Counted from the first letter of the stretch, positions 10,485 to 21,335 are shown. The stretch is DNA of 64,000 nucleotides from Mucidula mucida (GCA_015501055.1 JADNYV010000013.1:62001-126000); one strand, 5' to 3'. Made by a program: numbers and translations. Notes: a model not told the origin generated them from the letters alone.

Positions 10485-11055
10485 TCAATGTCGACACTTC
10501 GACTTGTGATGATGAGATGCTTTGGGAAACTGTGCCAACGACGACGTATGGTCGTAGCAATCGTGCCTCCTCTTGGACGTATGATGAGAATCCGATGGTG
10601 CATCCCTCGAATACCCCGGCAGCTTGTGGCCCAAGTCCGAAGAGCATCTCCGCAACCTGTGAACAACATCCTTCAACTCCTCGTCCACTTCCCTGTTCCT
10701 CGTAACGAGGCCCTCATTCCTCTCCTCCAATTCCTCAATCCTTCGACAAAGGTCACGCTCCCGTGCTCTTGCAGCCTCCAACTCTTCCCGTAACGCGGTC
10801 TCCGTTGCAGTGCAGCGAGATTTGAATGTGGAAACTGCATCGGAAATTGACTGATTGAAATCGTCTTCCGCGGGATGAAGTGGTGAGGGCTGTCGGCCCA
10901 GAACCTGCACCACTGACTCCTTGGATGGCGCAAACTTGGAAGCCTTGTAGAATGGCTGTGGCAATCAGCTAAACCCTGAACATTGATACTTTTGAGCGTA
11001 CATCTTCATTTGGCGGGAACCGCAGTCCATAAGTGTCCGTTAGATAAGATGTCAT
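10485..11055 (-). CDS. Small coiled-coil protein, paralogue of 17528-18094
   Basis: Two exons (11002-11055 and 10485-10943) encode 170 residues of no family I recognise. The N-terminus MTSYLTDTYGLRFPPNED precedes the intron. Exon 2 begins ASKFAPSKESVVQV and then carries a charged heptad-like helix of about 60 residues (ALREELEAARARERDLCRR, then EELEERNEGLVTRNREVDEE), ending in a His/Lys-rich tail. The paralogue has the same LRFPPN motif right before an intron of the same phase, then a coiled coil and a basic tail. That shared layout is why I take both as real genes. It may be a structural or DNA-associated protein, but nothing in the sequence decides this. Confidence 0.6.
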
Positions 11056-12048
11056 CGTTGGCGTTGTAGATGTAAGAGGAGGAGTCGATGGTGGCCACCG
11101 CGTGTAGAATATTGGATTTCTAACGGTTAGACTCATGAGAGTTTCAGGTTGAATTGCAACAAATGCGCCACAATGCTCGAGACCGCGCGTCATCGGTGGT
11201 GGTGTCTGAGACCTGAGTGAGCGAGCACAGGAGAGATGAAGAGATAAGATAACCAAGGTCGCATCAACATACGGACACAGGACGGGAACGATGTTCCTCG
11301 CCACAAACAACGCTGGTAGCTCCGAATAATAAACAAGGTCACCAGAGAGCCCTGAGTATTCTTTGAACCGACGAACAAAGCAATGAATAATGTCCAATCG
11401 TTGCCTGGTGCCATTCCCATCGATGTCGACCGCCGCCCGCTGGGCAAGGGGAATTGAAAGTCAATCGTAAAATTGCAATGAAGTTTTGACTTCAACGAAA
11501 ACATGAAAAGAGTCGCGGATGAACCTGTCCAAGACGCAAACATTTGGGCCAAAAAATATTTAGTTGAGTGGAATCACTGTAAAATGTCCAGACCCCATGT
11601 ATTTCAAAGTCCTTGCGCTAACTGCAGAGGGTTTCGTCCTCTTCAAAATTCGTATTCACGAAAATTGCCAACTCGACTTCCCGAGAAATTGGCAATATCG
11701 TATGGGATTACCGCCTGAGTATACGGACGTACACGCTCCTAAGAAATTCACTGGAAACAATGGCGGTGGAGGGGCGATTGACAGGAACTGACAGCTTGAC
11801 GGAGACGAAAGAGGGCGACGTGGTCCGTGCGGGTATTCTCCTCTTGGTGAGGAAAGTAGAGGTTCAGTCGCTGCGTACAACATCGCAGCAGCAATTTCAA
11901 CCCCAAATACTGCCAGCGGCTCTAAACCGAGATGTATCATGAGCTTGGAGGGTCAGACTCCTTCATGAAGCCAACGGGGGCATCACTGCGCAACCCATTC
12001 CTGCAAGCGAGCACAGACAGCGATGTCCATATGCGCAGTCATGAACCG
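11056..12048. other. Intergenic region, no gene supported
   Basis: Frames of up to about 140 codons exist on the minus strand (10969-11397), but that one runs through the first exon and intron of the coiled-coil gene and shows no domain. Nothing recognisable was found on the plus strand. Confidence 0.4.
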
Positions 12049-12969
12049 TCACCAGTGTCTTCGCCCTCGGTGAGCTTCTTCAACAGCCCTGCGATTGTAC
12101 ATGTCCCCGTATTCGGATGCACCACCGTGGACAGTGCTCGGTGTTTCACTGCCTGCCTTTTCTCTCGCCTTTCTGCGAATGAGCGCCAGGGCTCGTTCCC
12201 GTTCAGACGACTCTCTCGTTAGGCGAGCATTTACTTCTGGCGGGCGGGAAGAATTTGTGATTGCTGGACGGGGACGACGGGGTGCGGGAGAAGAGGAGGA
12301 TGAGGAGGAAGCTAGTTGTTTCGTGATGGAAGTGAGAGGGTCGTGTATAGATTTCCGGGCAGTATCGCGTTTCCTAAACACAGCTTAGCCATTGAAAGCA
12401 TTGAAGAACCAAGTAATATCCTACCGTTTGTCTTCCGCCTTCTTGTCAAGCTCGAGCTCATCGTAGTCAGCCTGCGAGTACCAGGGCTTCAAATCTTTTG
12501 CTGACGGGGCCAACGGGACACCCTTATCCGTCTCGACGGGGTCAGCTTTCTTCGTTGAGCGCGTGGAAGTTATGATAGCACTCTACAGAAGTTCAGATTC
12601 GATGTCATACGATGAGGACAGTACTTGCCTGTTCTAGGTCCTCGAAAAAGTTGATATGTCCACCAGACGTCGGCAACTCAGCCTGCGAAGTTGGATGTCG
12701 GGCCAGAGCTTTCATATCGTCGTTGTCGACCTTCTTTCTCTTGCTCCCAGATCTTTCTCTCAGCAGGTCAATCCTCGCCTCTGCATCCTATGATGAATGT
12801 AAATGAACGAAGCAATATTGACTCAACCATTACTGACCGCGAGCTGCATTCTTTCCTCTTCCTTAGCCTCTTGAAGGCGGGCTTCCTCCTCATCGCGACG
12901 AACCTTTTCAATATTGTCTCGACGATACGGATGGTACGATTTGTGGTGGGCGATGTTGAGCTTGCCCAT
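12049..12969 (-). CDS. Cir_N domain protein (leukocyte receptor cluster member 1-like)
   Basis: Four exons (12838-12969, 12629-12787, 12425-12582, 12049-12373) give 257 residues. The N-terminus MGKLNIAHHKSYHPYRRDNI followed by EKVRRDEEEARLQEAKEEER is the Cir_N domain seen in CBF1-interacting corepressor CIR and in LENG1 homologues, which are nuclear and often linked to splicing. The middle has the family phrase KPWYSQADYDELELDKKAED. The tail is Ser/Arg-rich with helical REKAGSETPS. The second intron starts with GC rather than GT (12628, gcaagt) and ends with AG. An ORF extension upstream of 12969 exists, but MGKLNI is the conserved start. The gene is divergent from the PARP gene across a short gap. 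Confidence 0.82.
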
Positions 12970-13077
12970 GATGTTGACGGTAGGAGGCAAGGAGTGTGCC
13001 TGGCGGCTCTCGGCAGGGCACAATGGACAGGGGTGGCCACCGCGTTGAGCGTATCCATGTCTCTGTATTGAACGTCC

Positions 13078-13380
13078 ATGTTGTCTAGTCGATGCCTGAC
13101 GCGATCCTGGCGCCTCCCGCGCGCCATTTCAACGCGCCGCGTGTCAAGAATACAGCATCAAAGGGTCCGAATTGGGGTTCGTTTAATACCATCATTTACC
13201 CGCTTCAAATCCACCTCTTCGTCCAATTTGAAGGCGACTGTAGACCCGTATTCGGAGAAGACGAGTTAGGCGACTCATCCATGTTTCTTGACCTGACTAG
13301 ATGAATACTAGCGACGCACGATGTTCTGTCTAACGAGGTATTGGCTTGTCGCTTTCTCTCGTTAGTCTACTGAATACTGA
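13078..13380 (+). other. Possible 5' part of the PARP gene
   Basis: A 63-codon frame at 13078-13269 starts basic and Arg-rich and ends STSSSNLKATVDPYSEKT. In many PARPs a VDP(Y/H)S phrase opens the WGR domain, so this could be a remnant of the PARP N-terminus with the WGR and regulatory helices missing. I cannot prove the link; the region could also be plain promoter sequence shared with the divergent gene. Confidence 0.25.
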
Positions 13381-14411
13381 ATGATGTTGTGGAGGTCTCA
13401 CGAAACGGAAGCCTGGAAACATGATGGATGGGATGACCTACAAGACGGGGAACGCCTGCTACTCTGGCACGGCTCACGAACAGCGAATTTTGCTGGTATG
13501 CCCTCTTCAGTTCTCTCTCCAGTGCTGACTCGTATCTTCCCAGGTATCTTGAATCAAGGTCTTCGTATAGCGCCACCCGAAGGTTCGTACAATGCATATT
13601 GTCTTGAATCAGCGGTGGATTTGACGAATAATCAGCACCAGTGAACGGCTATATGTTTGGCAAGGGTGTCTACTTTGCGGATGTGAGTTGAACAAGATGC
13701 AATTTCTACATAAAGCCTAATGGGACGGCCGTAGACGGTATCAAAGGTTCGCCGTGCAATTATTGTCTTCTTCTGGTCGCTCAAACGAGAGGTAGTCTTC
13801 GGGGTATTGTCATCACGGGTACGCGTTGTCCATCCTGGCAGTCGAATTGAGCTCTAATTTTAGCAGATTGAGCAAGAACAAGGGCGTTCTACTTCTCTGT
13901 GGAATAGCAGCGAAACCATTCTACCATAAGAAGAGTGGAGTATGAAAAATCTCTTTCCATGGCTGCTTCTCACTGAAGTCTTAATCTTCAGTCCTTCAAT
14001 GCGGATGCTGAATGCAAAGAAAAGGAAAGAGGTAAGTTGGTCTTCCTGTGTTTCTTAGGATTGGTCGAACTTGAGATCACAGAATATACGAAAGGCCTAG
14101 GACGTCATAAACCCGCGAAATGGAAGGACGCAGGTGAAGCGCTCGGTATCCCCGAATTGCGTGGATGCGTAATGCCTGACGGCTCTCATGTCCTCCGACC
14201 TAAGGATGATTTCTTGCTCGAGTACAATGAGGTACGTGACAGTCCTCGTGTCTACGCACATACTTACCATTGTGTAGTACATTGTCTACAACACCTCTCA
14301 GATTCGTATGAAGTATCTTTTCGTCCTCAATTTGTGATAGGCCAGCTTAGGCGCGTAGAAAGTACAATTCCAAAAAAAGACAATGTAAGTCAACAGGCGT
14401 TATCCAGTTAG
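13381..14411 (+). CDS. PARP catalytic-domain protein, short or truncated
   Basis: Spliced exons read [53 protein letters not shown] and [12 protein letters not shown]. Then come [70 protein letters not shown] and [15 protein letters not shown]. This is the ADP-ribosyl-transferase fold of PARP1-type enzymes, which use NAD+ to modify proteins. The H-Y-E triad is visible in WHGSR, GVYFAD and LLEYNEY. One base seems to be missing just after TVSK (about 13750), because the next exon only makes sense in the shifted frame. No WGR, zinc-finger or regulatory helical domain is recognisable upstream, so this is either a catalytic-only PARP or a truncated copy. The true start was not found. Confidence 0.7.
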
Positions 14412-14491
14412 GCCTTGAACTAATGCTTTTCAAACTGGAGAAACCTCTGTTTCCGCTTTGGCGTCAGCGACGTGGCTTGTCTTCTCGTCGC

Positions 14492-15272
14492 TCAAGGGAG
14501 TAGCATCAGGATGGCCATGCCGGTGCTCATGTGCGATTGCGAGGAACATACATACAGTCCTGATGAAATCACCAACTCAGTTCCTGAAGAAACACGCAGA
14601 CTTGACGCGTACGATATTATTACGCCCACTGTGGCGACCCACAACAGGACGACATAAGCTATGTTTACTGCCCAAGTCGCGTAACGGAATGGCGGGTGAG
14701 CGTACACGGCCACAGCTTCTGCCTGTGACACGCCTGATACTACGGCGCTGTGGGACGCGACAACTATCTGCGGCGACATCTTAGGTTAAGATACAAAGAA
14801 ACGGAACGAAGGTACTCACCGTGCTCCCTAACGCTGCAGCTAGCATGCCCAAAGATACGATGACAGCCGATCCTCTTCGTGCGATATCATACCACCGCGG
14901 ATACACCTGCCTCGGGAACATTGCGAGGAAGAAAAAGTCGGCGCCGAATATACACGCCGTCAGCACGCAGAACACGATCGTCACGATCTGCACATCTATC
15001 AGGTCGTTCTGATAGAGATGCGCGCCGACGCCGTTAGGTTGTGTGGGATTTGGCCGCGTGCTGAACCACGTCTCGATGTGTGTCTGCAGATCCTCGTACT
15101 TGGACAAGGAATATGTGGCGGTACATTCTGCGGCGAGGCCGGTGAGCATCCCGCATTGATATGAGATGACGCGTGAGCGGCGGTATGGGTAGTACGGTGT
15201 TGTGGACATGAGGGAGGCGGAGGAGAGGGAGGAGAAGGACATTTCTGAGAGCTCGAAGCCGAGGAGTTTCAT
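14492..15272 (-). CDS. Multi-span membrane protein, unknown function
   Basis: Two exons (14820-15272 and 14492-14779) encode 246 residues. At least three hydrophobic spans are visible: IVTIVFCVLTACIFGADFFF, SAVIVSLGMLAAALGST running into exon 2, and WAVNIAYVVLLWVATVGVII. The N-terminal part before the first span is polar (about 90 residues, SLSSASLMSTTPYYPYRRSR). No signature of a named transporter or receptor family was seen. The ATG at 15272 follows a short purine-rich leader; a longer frame begins at 15392 but adds sequence without support. The gene ends about 80 bases from the convergent PARP gene. Confidence 0.6.
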
Positions 15273-15794
15273 TGTGAGTAGGTAGGTATGTGTGGGTAGA
15301 ATGGGGGATAGGAGAGAGTGATTTTGAATGTAAGTAGGTTGGAGCGAGTGACACGCCGGCCAAGACGGGTGGGGGCATGATGTCAGATTCACGTCGTTCG
15401 ATCACTTTGTGGACTGTGACGCGTGCGCAAGTTCTCCTCTTCACGTCGGCCAAATGATGCATACGATGAGGACGTCGCGCTGAGAATAGGATTCTATTCG
15501 GATTTGTTGGTGCTACATTGATTAGGGAGTCATACCGTATCTGTAGGAAAGCTCTCAGTGAAGTTGATGAGAAATATTCTTTTTTCGACGGAAGTGGTAT
15601 ACAGAACAGACATCGATATCGAGGTCCGAGGACAATTGAACGCTGTTGAATTTGAAGATGCCTCTTTGAAATTTGAAAGCTGGACGCGTTGTTGTAACTT
15701 GTTTGACACACTGCTTCTTAAATTCTGTCATGGCGCTTGTGCGTGGCTGGCGCATCTATCGCATTGACAGCTGTTTCCCTTTTTGGATTCTACC

Positions 15795-17109
15795 ATGACC
15801 ATCCAGCTTATCACCTTGCCCTCCTCGAGTGTCGGACTCGATCCTCTATTTGGACGTGAAGTAAAGGGATTCAATCCAGCCAGTTTCGAGGCCGGCGATT
15901 TTGACCAGATTAAGACTGCTCTGTACACAGTCTGTGTTGTTTGTTTGGGGTTATCGCCGCCCTAACTTCACTACCAGCATGGCTTGTTATTATTTCGCAA
16001 TGTTACTCTGACGCCCGAACAACAGTATGCTCTAAACAAAGTCAGTACTTTCTTTCATCTTTCAGTCCGCCCTAAATCATTGTAACAGGCATTCGATCCC
16101 GACTCTGAGAACTTTGGACACGGCAACAATGCCATTGATCAGAACAAGAAATCTATACTCCATCCAGATCTGAAGACCATCACGCGTGTGCCCCAAGTAC
16201 AGCTCATTGGGAACGGGACTATCCATAACCACGAAGGTCACTCCACTGTTACGCTCAAACATCCCTCCCACATGACTTTTCACAAGACCCGCAATACTGC
16301 TCCCGGCACCACGCGATTCTTTCCCTGGCACATTGACGCTGCATTGTATAACTTTGCCCCGCCCAAAGTCACTACCCTCTACGCCATTACTGTTCCCCAC
16401 GGCTCACGCCAGCTCTGTGTATATGATGATGGAACAGGCGACGAACTGAGCGTCTCGCTCGGCACGACGGCGTTCGTATCGGGCAAGACGATGTTTGACA
16501 TTTTGCCTCCAGAACTCAAGAGCCTCGCTGTACGCACTAAAGCGCGCTATGCGCCGCATCCGTACACTTGGATGGCCGCAGCGCGTGCAGTGCCGACTGG
16601 ATTAGGACTGGAGTCCGATGATCTCGAAATACCACTAGATGCCCTTCCGCCTTGGGAAGAAGCGAAGGTTCAGACTTTGCCGCTCCTTTGGAAGAACGAG
16701 GTCACGGGGGAACTTCATTTCCAGGTTCATCCGTGTGGCGTAGCGGAGCTCATCGTGGAGGCTTCACCCGGCGCAATCCTGTATCCAGAAGGAGCGTACA
16801 TTAAGGACTTGAAGGAGGTCCGGCGACTGCTTTATACCATGCAGCGACCTGGTATCGCGCCTCATGTACGCGCAGCAGCTCTTCTCAAAGCCATTTCCTA
16901 ACGATCTTCATTAGCTTATATATGCCCATGAGTGGGCAGAGAACGATCTGGTTGTCTTCCACAATCGCGGCGTGCGTCATAGTGTAGTGGGCACGTTTGC
17001 TCCTGAACAGATACGCGCATTCCATCAGTGCAACTTGGCTGCGTCCGATTTCCCCGCTGGTCCGACTGTCGACGATGTGAAGAAGTGGTCTGGTGTGCAG
17101 TCGAGTTGA
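15795..17109 (+). CDS. TauD/TfdA dioxygenase, xanthine dioxygenase-like
   Basis: Four exons (15795-15929, 15978-16040, 16089-16865, 16915-17109) give 389 residues, all in phase. The protein follows the Fe(II)/2-oxoglutarate xanthine dioxygenase branch of the TauD family, which converts xanthine to uric acid in fungi: LLLFRNVTLTPEQQYALNK, SILHPDLKTI, VPQVQLIGNG and then TRFFPWHIDAALYNFAPPKV. Metal ligands are visible as the HxD pair at His147/Asp149 and the distal His347 in HNRGVRHSVVG. The phrase DDGTGDELSVSLGTTAFVSG is also typical. The C-terminus FHQCNLAASDFPAG matches as well. The gene looks intact. Exact substrate is inferred from family resemblance only. Confidence 0.85.
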
Positions 17110-17527
17110 AGAGCATTTCTCGGCATACATGTAATGTCCATGTAGCCTTCCCGAATAAGGACACCCATTTCGCGTTGGACCAACGTGTGAGGCCCTTGGT
17201 GCCCTCGTCTTGTGATGTTTCGTGAAAACAGGATTTCTTACTCAGAGACTGGGTGAAGCATCGTTTAGGCTAGACACGTTACAAGACCCGAAATGGTCTT
17301 CCGATAAATCAATGGCCACATCTCAGACTGAGATACGCTGTCTGCGCCTAGTCAAGGTTGGTTAGAGGTTAGTGGACTCTGTAAACCTCGTTGAATGCCG
17401 AATATTGACGAGATGTCGCTTGCAGCTGACGCAAAGTAATCCACCACTTCTAATATTCAATCAATCCCGGCTCGTTATCGTCCGTTGCCTTCGCTGCACG
17501 CCCACACACACGGCGCCTACATCCAAT

Positions 17528-18094
17528 ATGTCGGCGACCAAACATCCAGACAGTACAGCAGCGAAGGCACTACGCTTTCCGCCCAATAACTTGAATGTAT
17601 GCCACTCTTGCCTTCGTAGCCTAATTTGGCGTTCACCGTCACTCTAGTTTGCGAACAGGACACCTCAGCCGGCGCATCCCCATCGCGGTTCGCCCTCCGA
17701 TGCATGCGTTGTAGACCAACTCGACCGCGCTGAAAAAGACCTAAAGGACTCGGTGTCCGCATCCTGCAGGCGCATCAAAGCCTCCTGCATGCAGGAGCGT
17801 TCCGAGAAAGAGAGAAAGCTGCAGAAGGAGTGCGACGAAGGGAAGAAACGCGAACGCCACCTTGAAAAAGATCTCTCGGAACGCAATCGGCGCGTTCACG
17901 AATTGGAGGATGCGCTGTCCACGGTGAAGGTCACGATTCACATGTTGGAAGGGATGCTTCCGCGGCGGTTTGATGAAGCCTCTGAGGAAACATCAGCCCC
18001 GGCCATCGGGGCGCTTGCCTCTAAGAGGAAGCGGGACCACTGCGAGGGCGAAGACCTGAGACCTTCGCCAAAACTTCACAAGACTTCACATTGA
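17528..18094 (+). CDS. Small coiled-coil protein, paralogue of 10485-11055
   Basis: Two exons (17528-17596 and 17648-18094) give 171 residues, against 170 for the paralogue. Exon 1 ends KALRFPPNNLN, matching GLRFPPNED in the paralogue at the same phase-0 intron. Exon 2 has a Pro/His stretch (TPQPAHPHRGSPSD) and then a strongly charged coiled coil with Cys pairs (KASCMQERSEKERKLQKECD). It ends in a basic KRKRDHCEGEDLRPSPKLHK tail that could be a nuclear signal. I recognise no family. Sequence identity to the paralogue outside the LRFPPN motif is low, so the duplication is old. Confidence 0.6.
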
Positions 18095-18608
18095 AGGCAT
18101 GGACAGCACGACTAAACAGCGTTCATTCAGAGGTCTCCAGTCGCAACGAAGGACTGTTCATGATGCACACGCGCATCACTTTGTGTAGTAAGTGGTTTTG
18201 TCAGTACGTATGTCGATATCGAACATGAGGTTAGTGTAGATAAGTAACGAATATCGAAAGTTGCTGTCTCTCGGCGGCGCTCGGGGTGGGGGGGGGGAAG
18301 AACAAAGGCTTCGATTAGGGAGAACAAAGGCTTCGAGCTGGGTCTTAAAGGTTACGAGTGATCAATGTGTATGTGTAGAATTTAAAGTGTATTTGTGAAT
18401 ACCCTCCGCCAATGCCCGATCATCTTCCGCTGAGGCTCAATGGCCACTCCTATATCTCACTCTGTCTAGCCTACAATACTCAGTATCTCTTGTGGGTGTA
18501 CAGATCCTGACCTAAGTACTATGGGTGGTCTGATCCTTTCTGGATAGACTGAATGATTGCAGCTAGTCACCAGACCGACGATGCGTCGCATGCCCCAGGG
18601 TAGCCGAT

Positions 18609-18699
18609 GCCTACTATATGAGTAAGCCTTGATATAGTAGTTAGTCGTAGTGTACTGGTCCTAGTAGGTAGTATGTCAAGGCATGCTCATGTAGTAGGC
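18609..18699. repeat. 28-bp imperfect inverted repeat (long stem) in repeat copy 1
   Basis: The arm 18609-18636 (GCCTACTATATGAGTAAGCC, then TTGATATA) pairs with 18672-18699 across a 35-base loop. Of 28 positions one is a mismatch and three differ as T opposite G, so they would still pair as G-U in RNA. The same hairpin is in copy 2 at 35916-36005 with one base lost. Confidence 0.75.
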
Positions 18700-18781
18700 A
18701 GAGGTTACCTGGTAGTCAGCCGAGCAACACGGGCCTGGCCAGCTCGAGAGTCTCCTGACGGGCATGTAGGACTGACTGAGG

Positions 18782-19158
18782 CTCTACACTCGACTACTGT
18801 GAAAGTTCAGTCTGTTAACAGGGGAGGACAGCACCTTTTTGCTAAACTTTATGACCACGCGGAGTTGAGATTTCTAAGAGAAAAGCGGGACATGTAGAGG
18901 TAGCCGTGACATTGGAAACGCTTCGCGTAAGATTAGCGCCAGTAGTTGTGCCGTTATTCGTCTATGCGAGGACGCAGATCGAGAACTGCCGTGAAGGCAC
19001 AATAGCAGGCGATGTCATGGTTGAAGGATATCATCAGTTGGTAGAATCTCTACACTCGAACTACTGTGAGAGTTCAGTCCGTTAACAGGGGAGGACAGCA
19101 CCTTTTTGCTCAACTTTATGATTAAGCGGAGTTTGAGATTTCGGAGAGGAAAGCTGGA
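18782..19158. repeat. Direct duplication of about 110 bp inside repeat copy 1
   Basis: The segment 18782-18890 (CTCTACACTCG...GTTAACAGGGGAGGACAGC...TTTTTGCT) recurs at 19048-19158. Copy 2 of the repeat has only one such unit (from about 36089), joined directly to the sequence that follows the second unit in copy 1. Copy 2 has therefore either lost one unit by recombination or never had it. Confidence 0.75.
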
Positions 19159-20630
19159 GATAAGTACCATGAAGTTTGTCTTCTCGCGGCCATGACGGTA
19201 ACGATCAAGTCTTAGGTTTAGATTTAATTGAAGGTGTCACCAGAGGCAAGAACGTGTTGTATTGGGAGAATCATAATAGTAATTGGAGAAGAAAAAGGCG
19301 AAACAGGCCGCGGGTGCATCAAAACCTTCTGGGAAAACCTCATTGAGGATAAAACCCTAGTAAGGAAAGCTACCGGGCTGGCGGGAAGAAATGTATCTAC
19401 ATAAAAGAGCGAACTAGATACCCAAGAGGTCGTAGAACGTGCAGCAGAGGCCTCTGTTGTCTCGAAGCCTTCAAGTAACAACGACAGACTTATTTAAAGC
19501 AGAGTAGACGGCAAAGGCGCGATGAAGCAAAACAATGAAGCAACTCAGTCCAAGGACTTCAACGAAAAGCCATATCCTCGAAAGAAATGTTCCAAACCCA
19601 AGCTCAAAGAAGCAGAAAAGCGAGAAGCAAAGAAGGAACAGAAGCAGACAGCAGGCAACCTTAGACACTTGTATACAGACTCAAGACTCACATTTTAACG
19701 CGCTGCTTGGTCGCCCGAAGGCTAAGCCGGGAACCCACGTCAAGGGGGCGCGCGGAACACTGCTGGAAAATGACCGATTCCCGGTACCGGGCGGCTTGAC
19801 GCGACAAGCCCTCAACGCCCGTAGACGTCGAACCCGCATTATGTAGCCAACACTCTGCGAGCCCCAGTGTCAATGCTTCGGTGGAGCCACATAGGGACTG
19901 TAAGACTCGTCAATAAAAATGTCGTTGGCATAAAAAGACTAAAAACTCACCACCGTCACACCTGCCCGCCGACTGCACCGAGGATCTCTTGACATAGCGT
20001 CATCCTCTCAGGGCGCAGCCAGCGGACGGGTTCGTTTAAAAGGACTGAACCAAACCCGCATCTCGCCCCCGACTACATCCAGAGCGCACTAAAGACCCCA
20101 CAGCCTTTTTGAGGAGATGCGACCTGTTTTTCGTCAGTGGTCGGACGTCGCTTCTGCACCCGCGGAGCGGAGCGTGGACAGGCGTGATAGCCCCGCGATC
20201 CCCAACCCCTCAAGGCGCGGCGGCACGCCTCGGATTCAGTGACCACAAAGTACAGTCAATCCCCGACCAGTCACCACGGCGCCAGCGCTGTGGGACGTGG
20301 AGAGAAGGACTCGTCGGCATCCAGGCCAGACCCGCACCGAGCCGTTACTCTTAACGGTACCTGGAACAAGTGAGGTGCGGGAAGTCAAGGGCCCGAAGGC
20401 TCTCCGACGCCCTGTGGTGTGAATCCGAGGACGCGCCGTGTCGACCGCTGGGGCGGCATCTATCATTTCATTTTCAGATGTCGGCCTGAAGCGATGTTAG
20501 TGATGGAAGCAGCGGACATAAGCGAAAGCGTACTTTAGGTTGTAGTCAATTTAAGAGGACTGTTTCCTGTAGGCGTCCGTCAGTGGCGACCAATGAGTGG
20601 GATAGGGAAAGCGAACTCTTGTACTCAAAA

Positions 20631-21335
20631 GACAGCCAGGTTGCATCTGGCTGTCACTCCCCCGTCGTGTTGGTCAATTTGAGAAGACATTTTCTGGAGA
20701 CGATGATCAGCAGCGAAGAGACGAACAGGTTGGCACGCACTAGAATTCTTGACATGTATTATGAGCACACTTCTTCCGCAAGCGATGATCAGGGACAGAC
20801 GGACGAAGAGCGAGGAGACGCTAACCTGTCTGCTCATAATGCTCTCGGGTGTCATCGCTGTAATCGCCGTGCGGTGAGCAGCGGGTCGGCATGATCTTCT
20901 CGGGTTGAAATTTATGAGCAAGACAATTCAATGACTAGATAACAATCAGACGCTGAAGGAGGGCACGAAGAAACACATACTTGTCTTCTCATAGACAGCC
21001 AGGTCTTGCCCTGGCTGTTGTTCTCGGCGGCGCGTCTTCGCCACCGTTTCCTAAAGTTAGTCCTTCGAATTATGAGCGAGACAATTCATTGACTAGACAA
21101 CAATCAGTCGCTATAAGAGAGGAAGACCATTGAGGAAACACGAACTTGTCTCCTCATAGACAGCCAGGTCTTGTCCTGGCTGTCGTCGCTACCGTTTCCT
21201 AAGGGTTAGTGCATGATGTTATGAGCAAGACAATGCGATGACTGGACGAAGATCAGACTACAAAGGAGAGTGGAGCGACGAGGAAGCACGAACTTGTCTT
21301 CTCATCGACAGCCAGGCTTCATCGTCCTGGCTGTC
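20631..21335. repeat. Four tandem GACAGCCAGG hairpins in repeat copy 1
   Basis: Perfect 9-10 bp stems occur at 20631-20655, 20995-21018, 21159-21184 and 21307-21335, each pairing GACAGCCAGG (or one base shorter) with CCTGGCTGTC over a 6-9 base loop. From the second on they sit in tandem units of about 150-160 bases that also share TTATGAGC-AGACAAT, an ATCAG motif and CTTGTCTTCTCAT before the hairpin. There is no tRNA or rRNA-like feature. Confidence 0.8.

Noticed and set aside
20631..21335. Regularly spaced repeats that might suggest a CRISPR array
   Set aside because: The host is eukaryotic, units are 150-160 bases and themselves similar throughout, and the repeated part is a perfect stem-loop without variable spacers.
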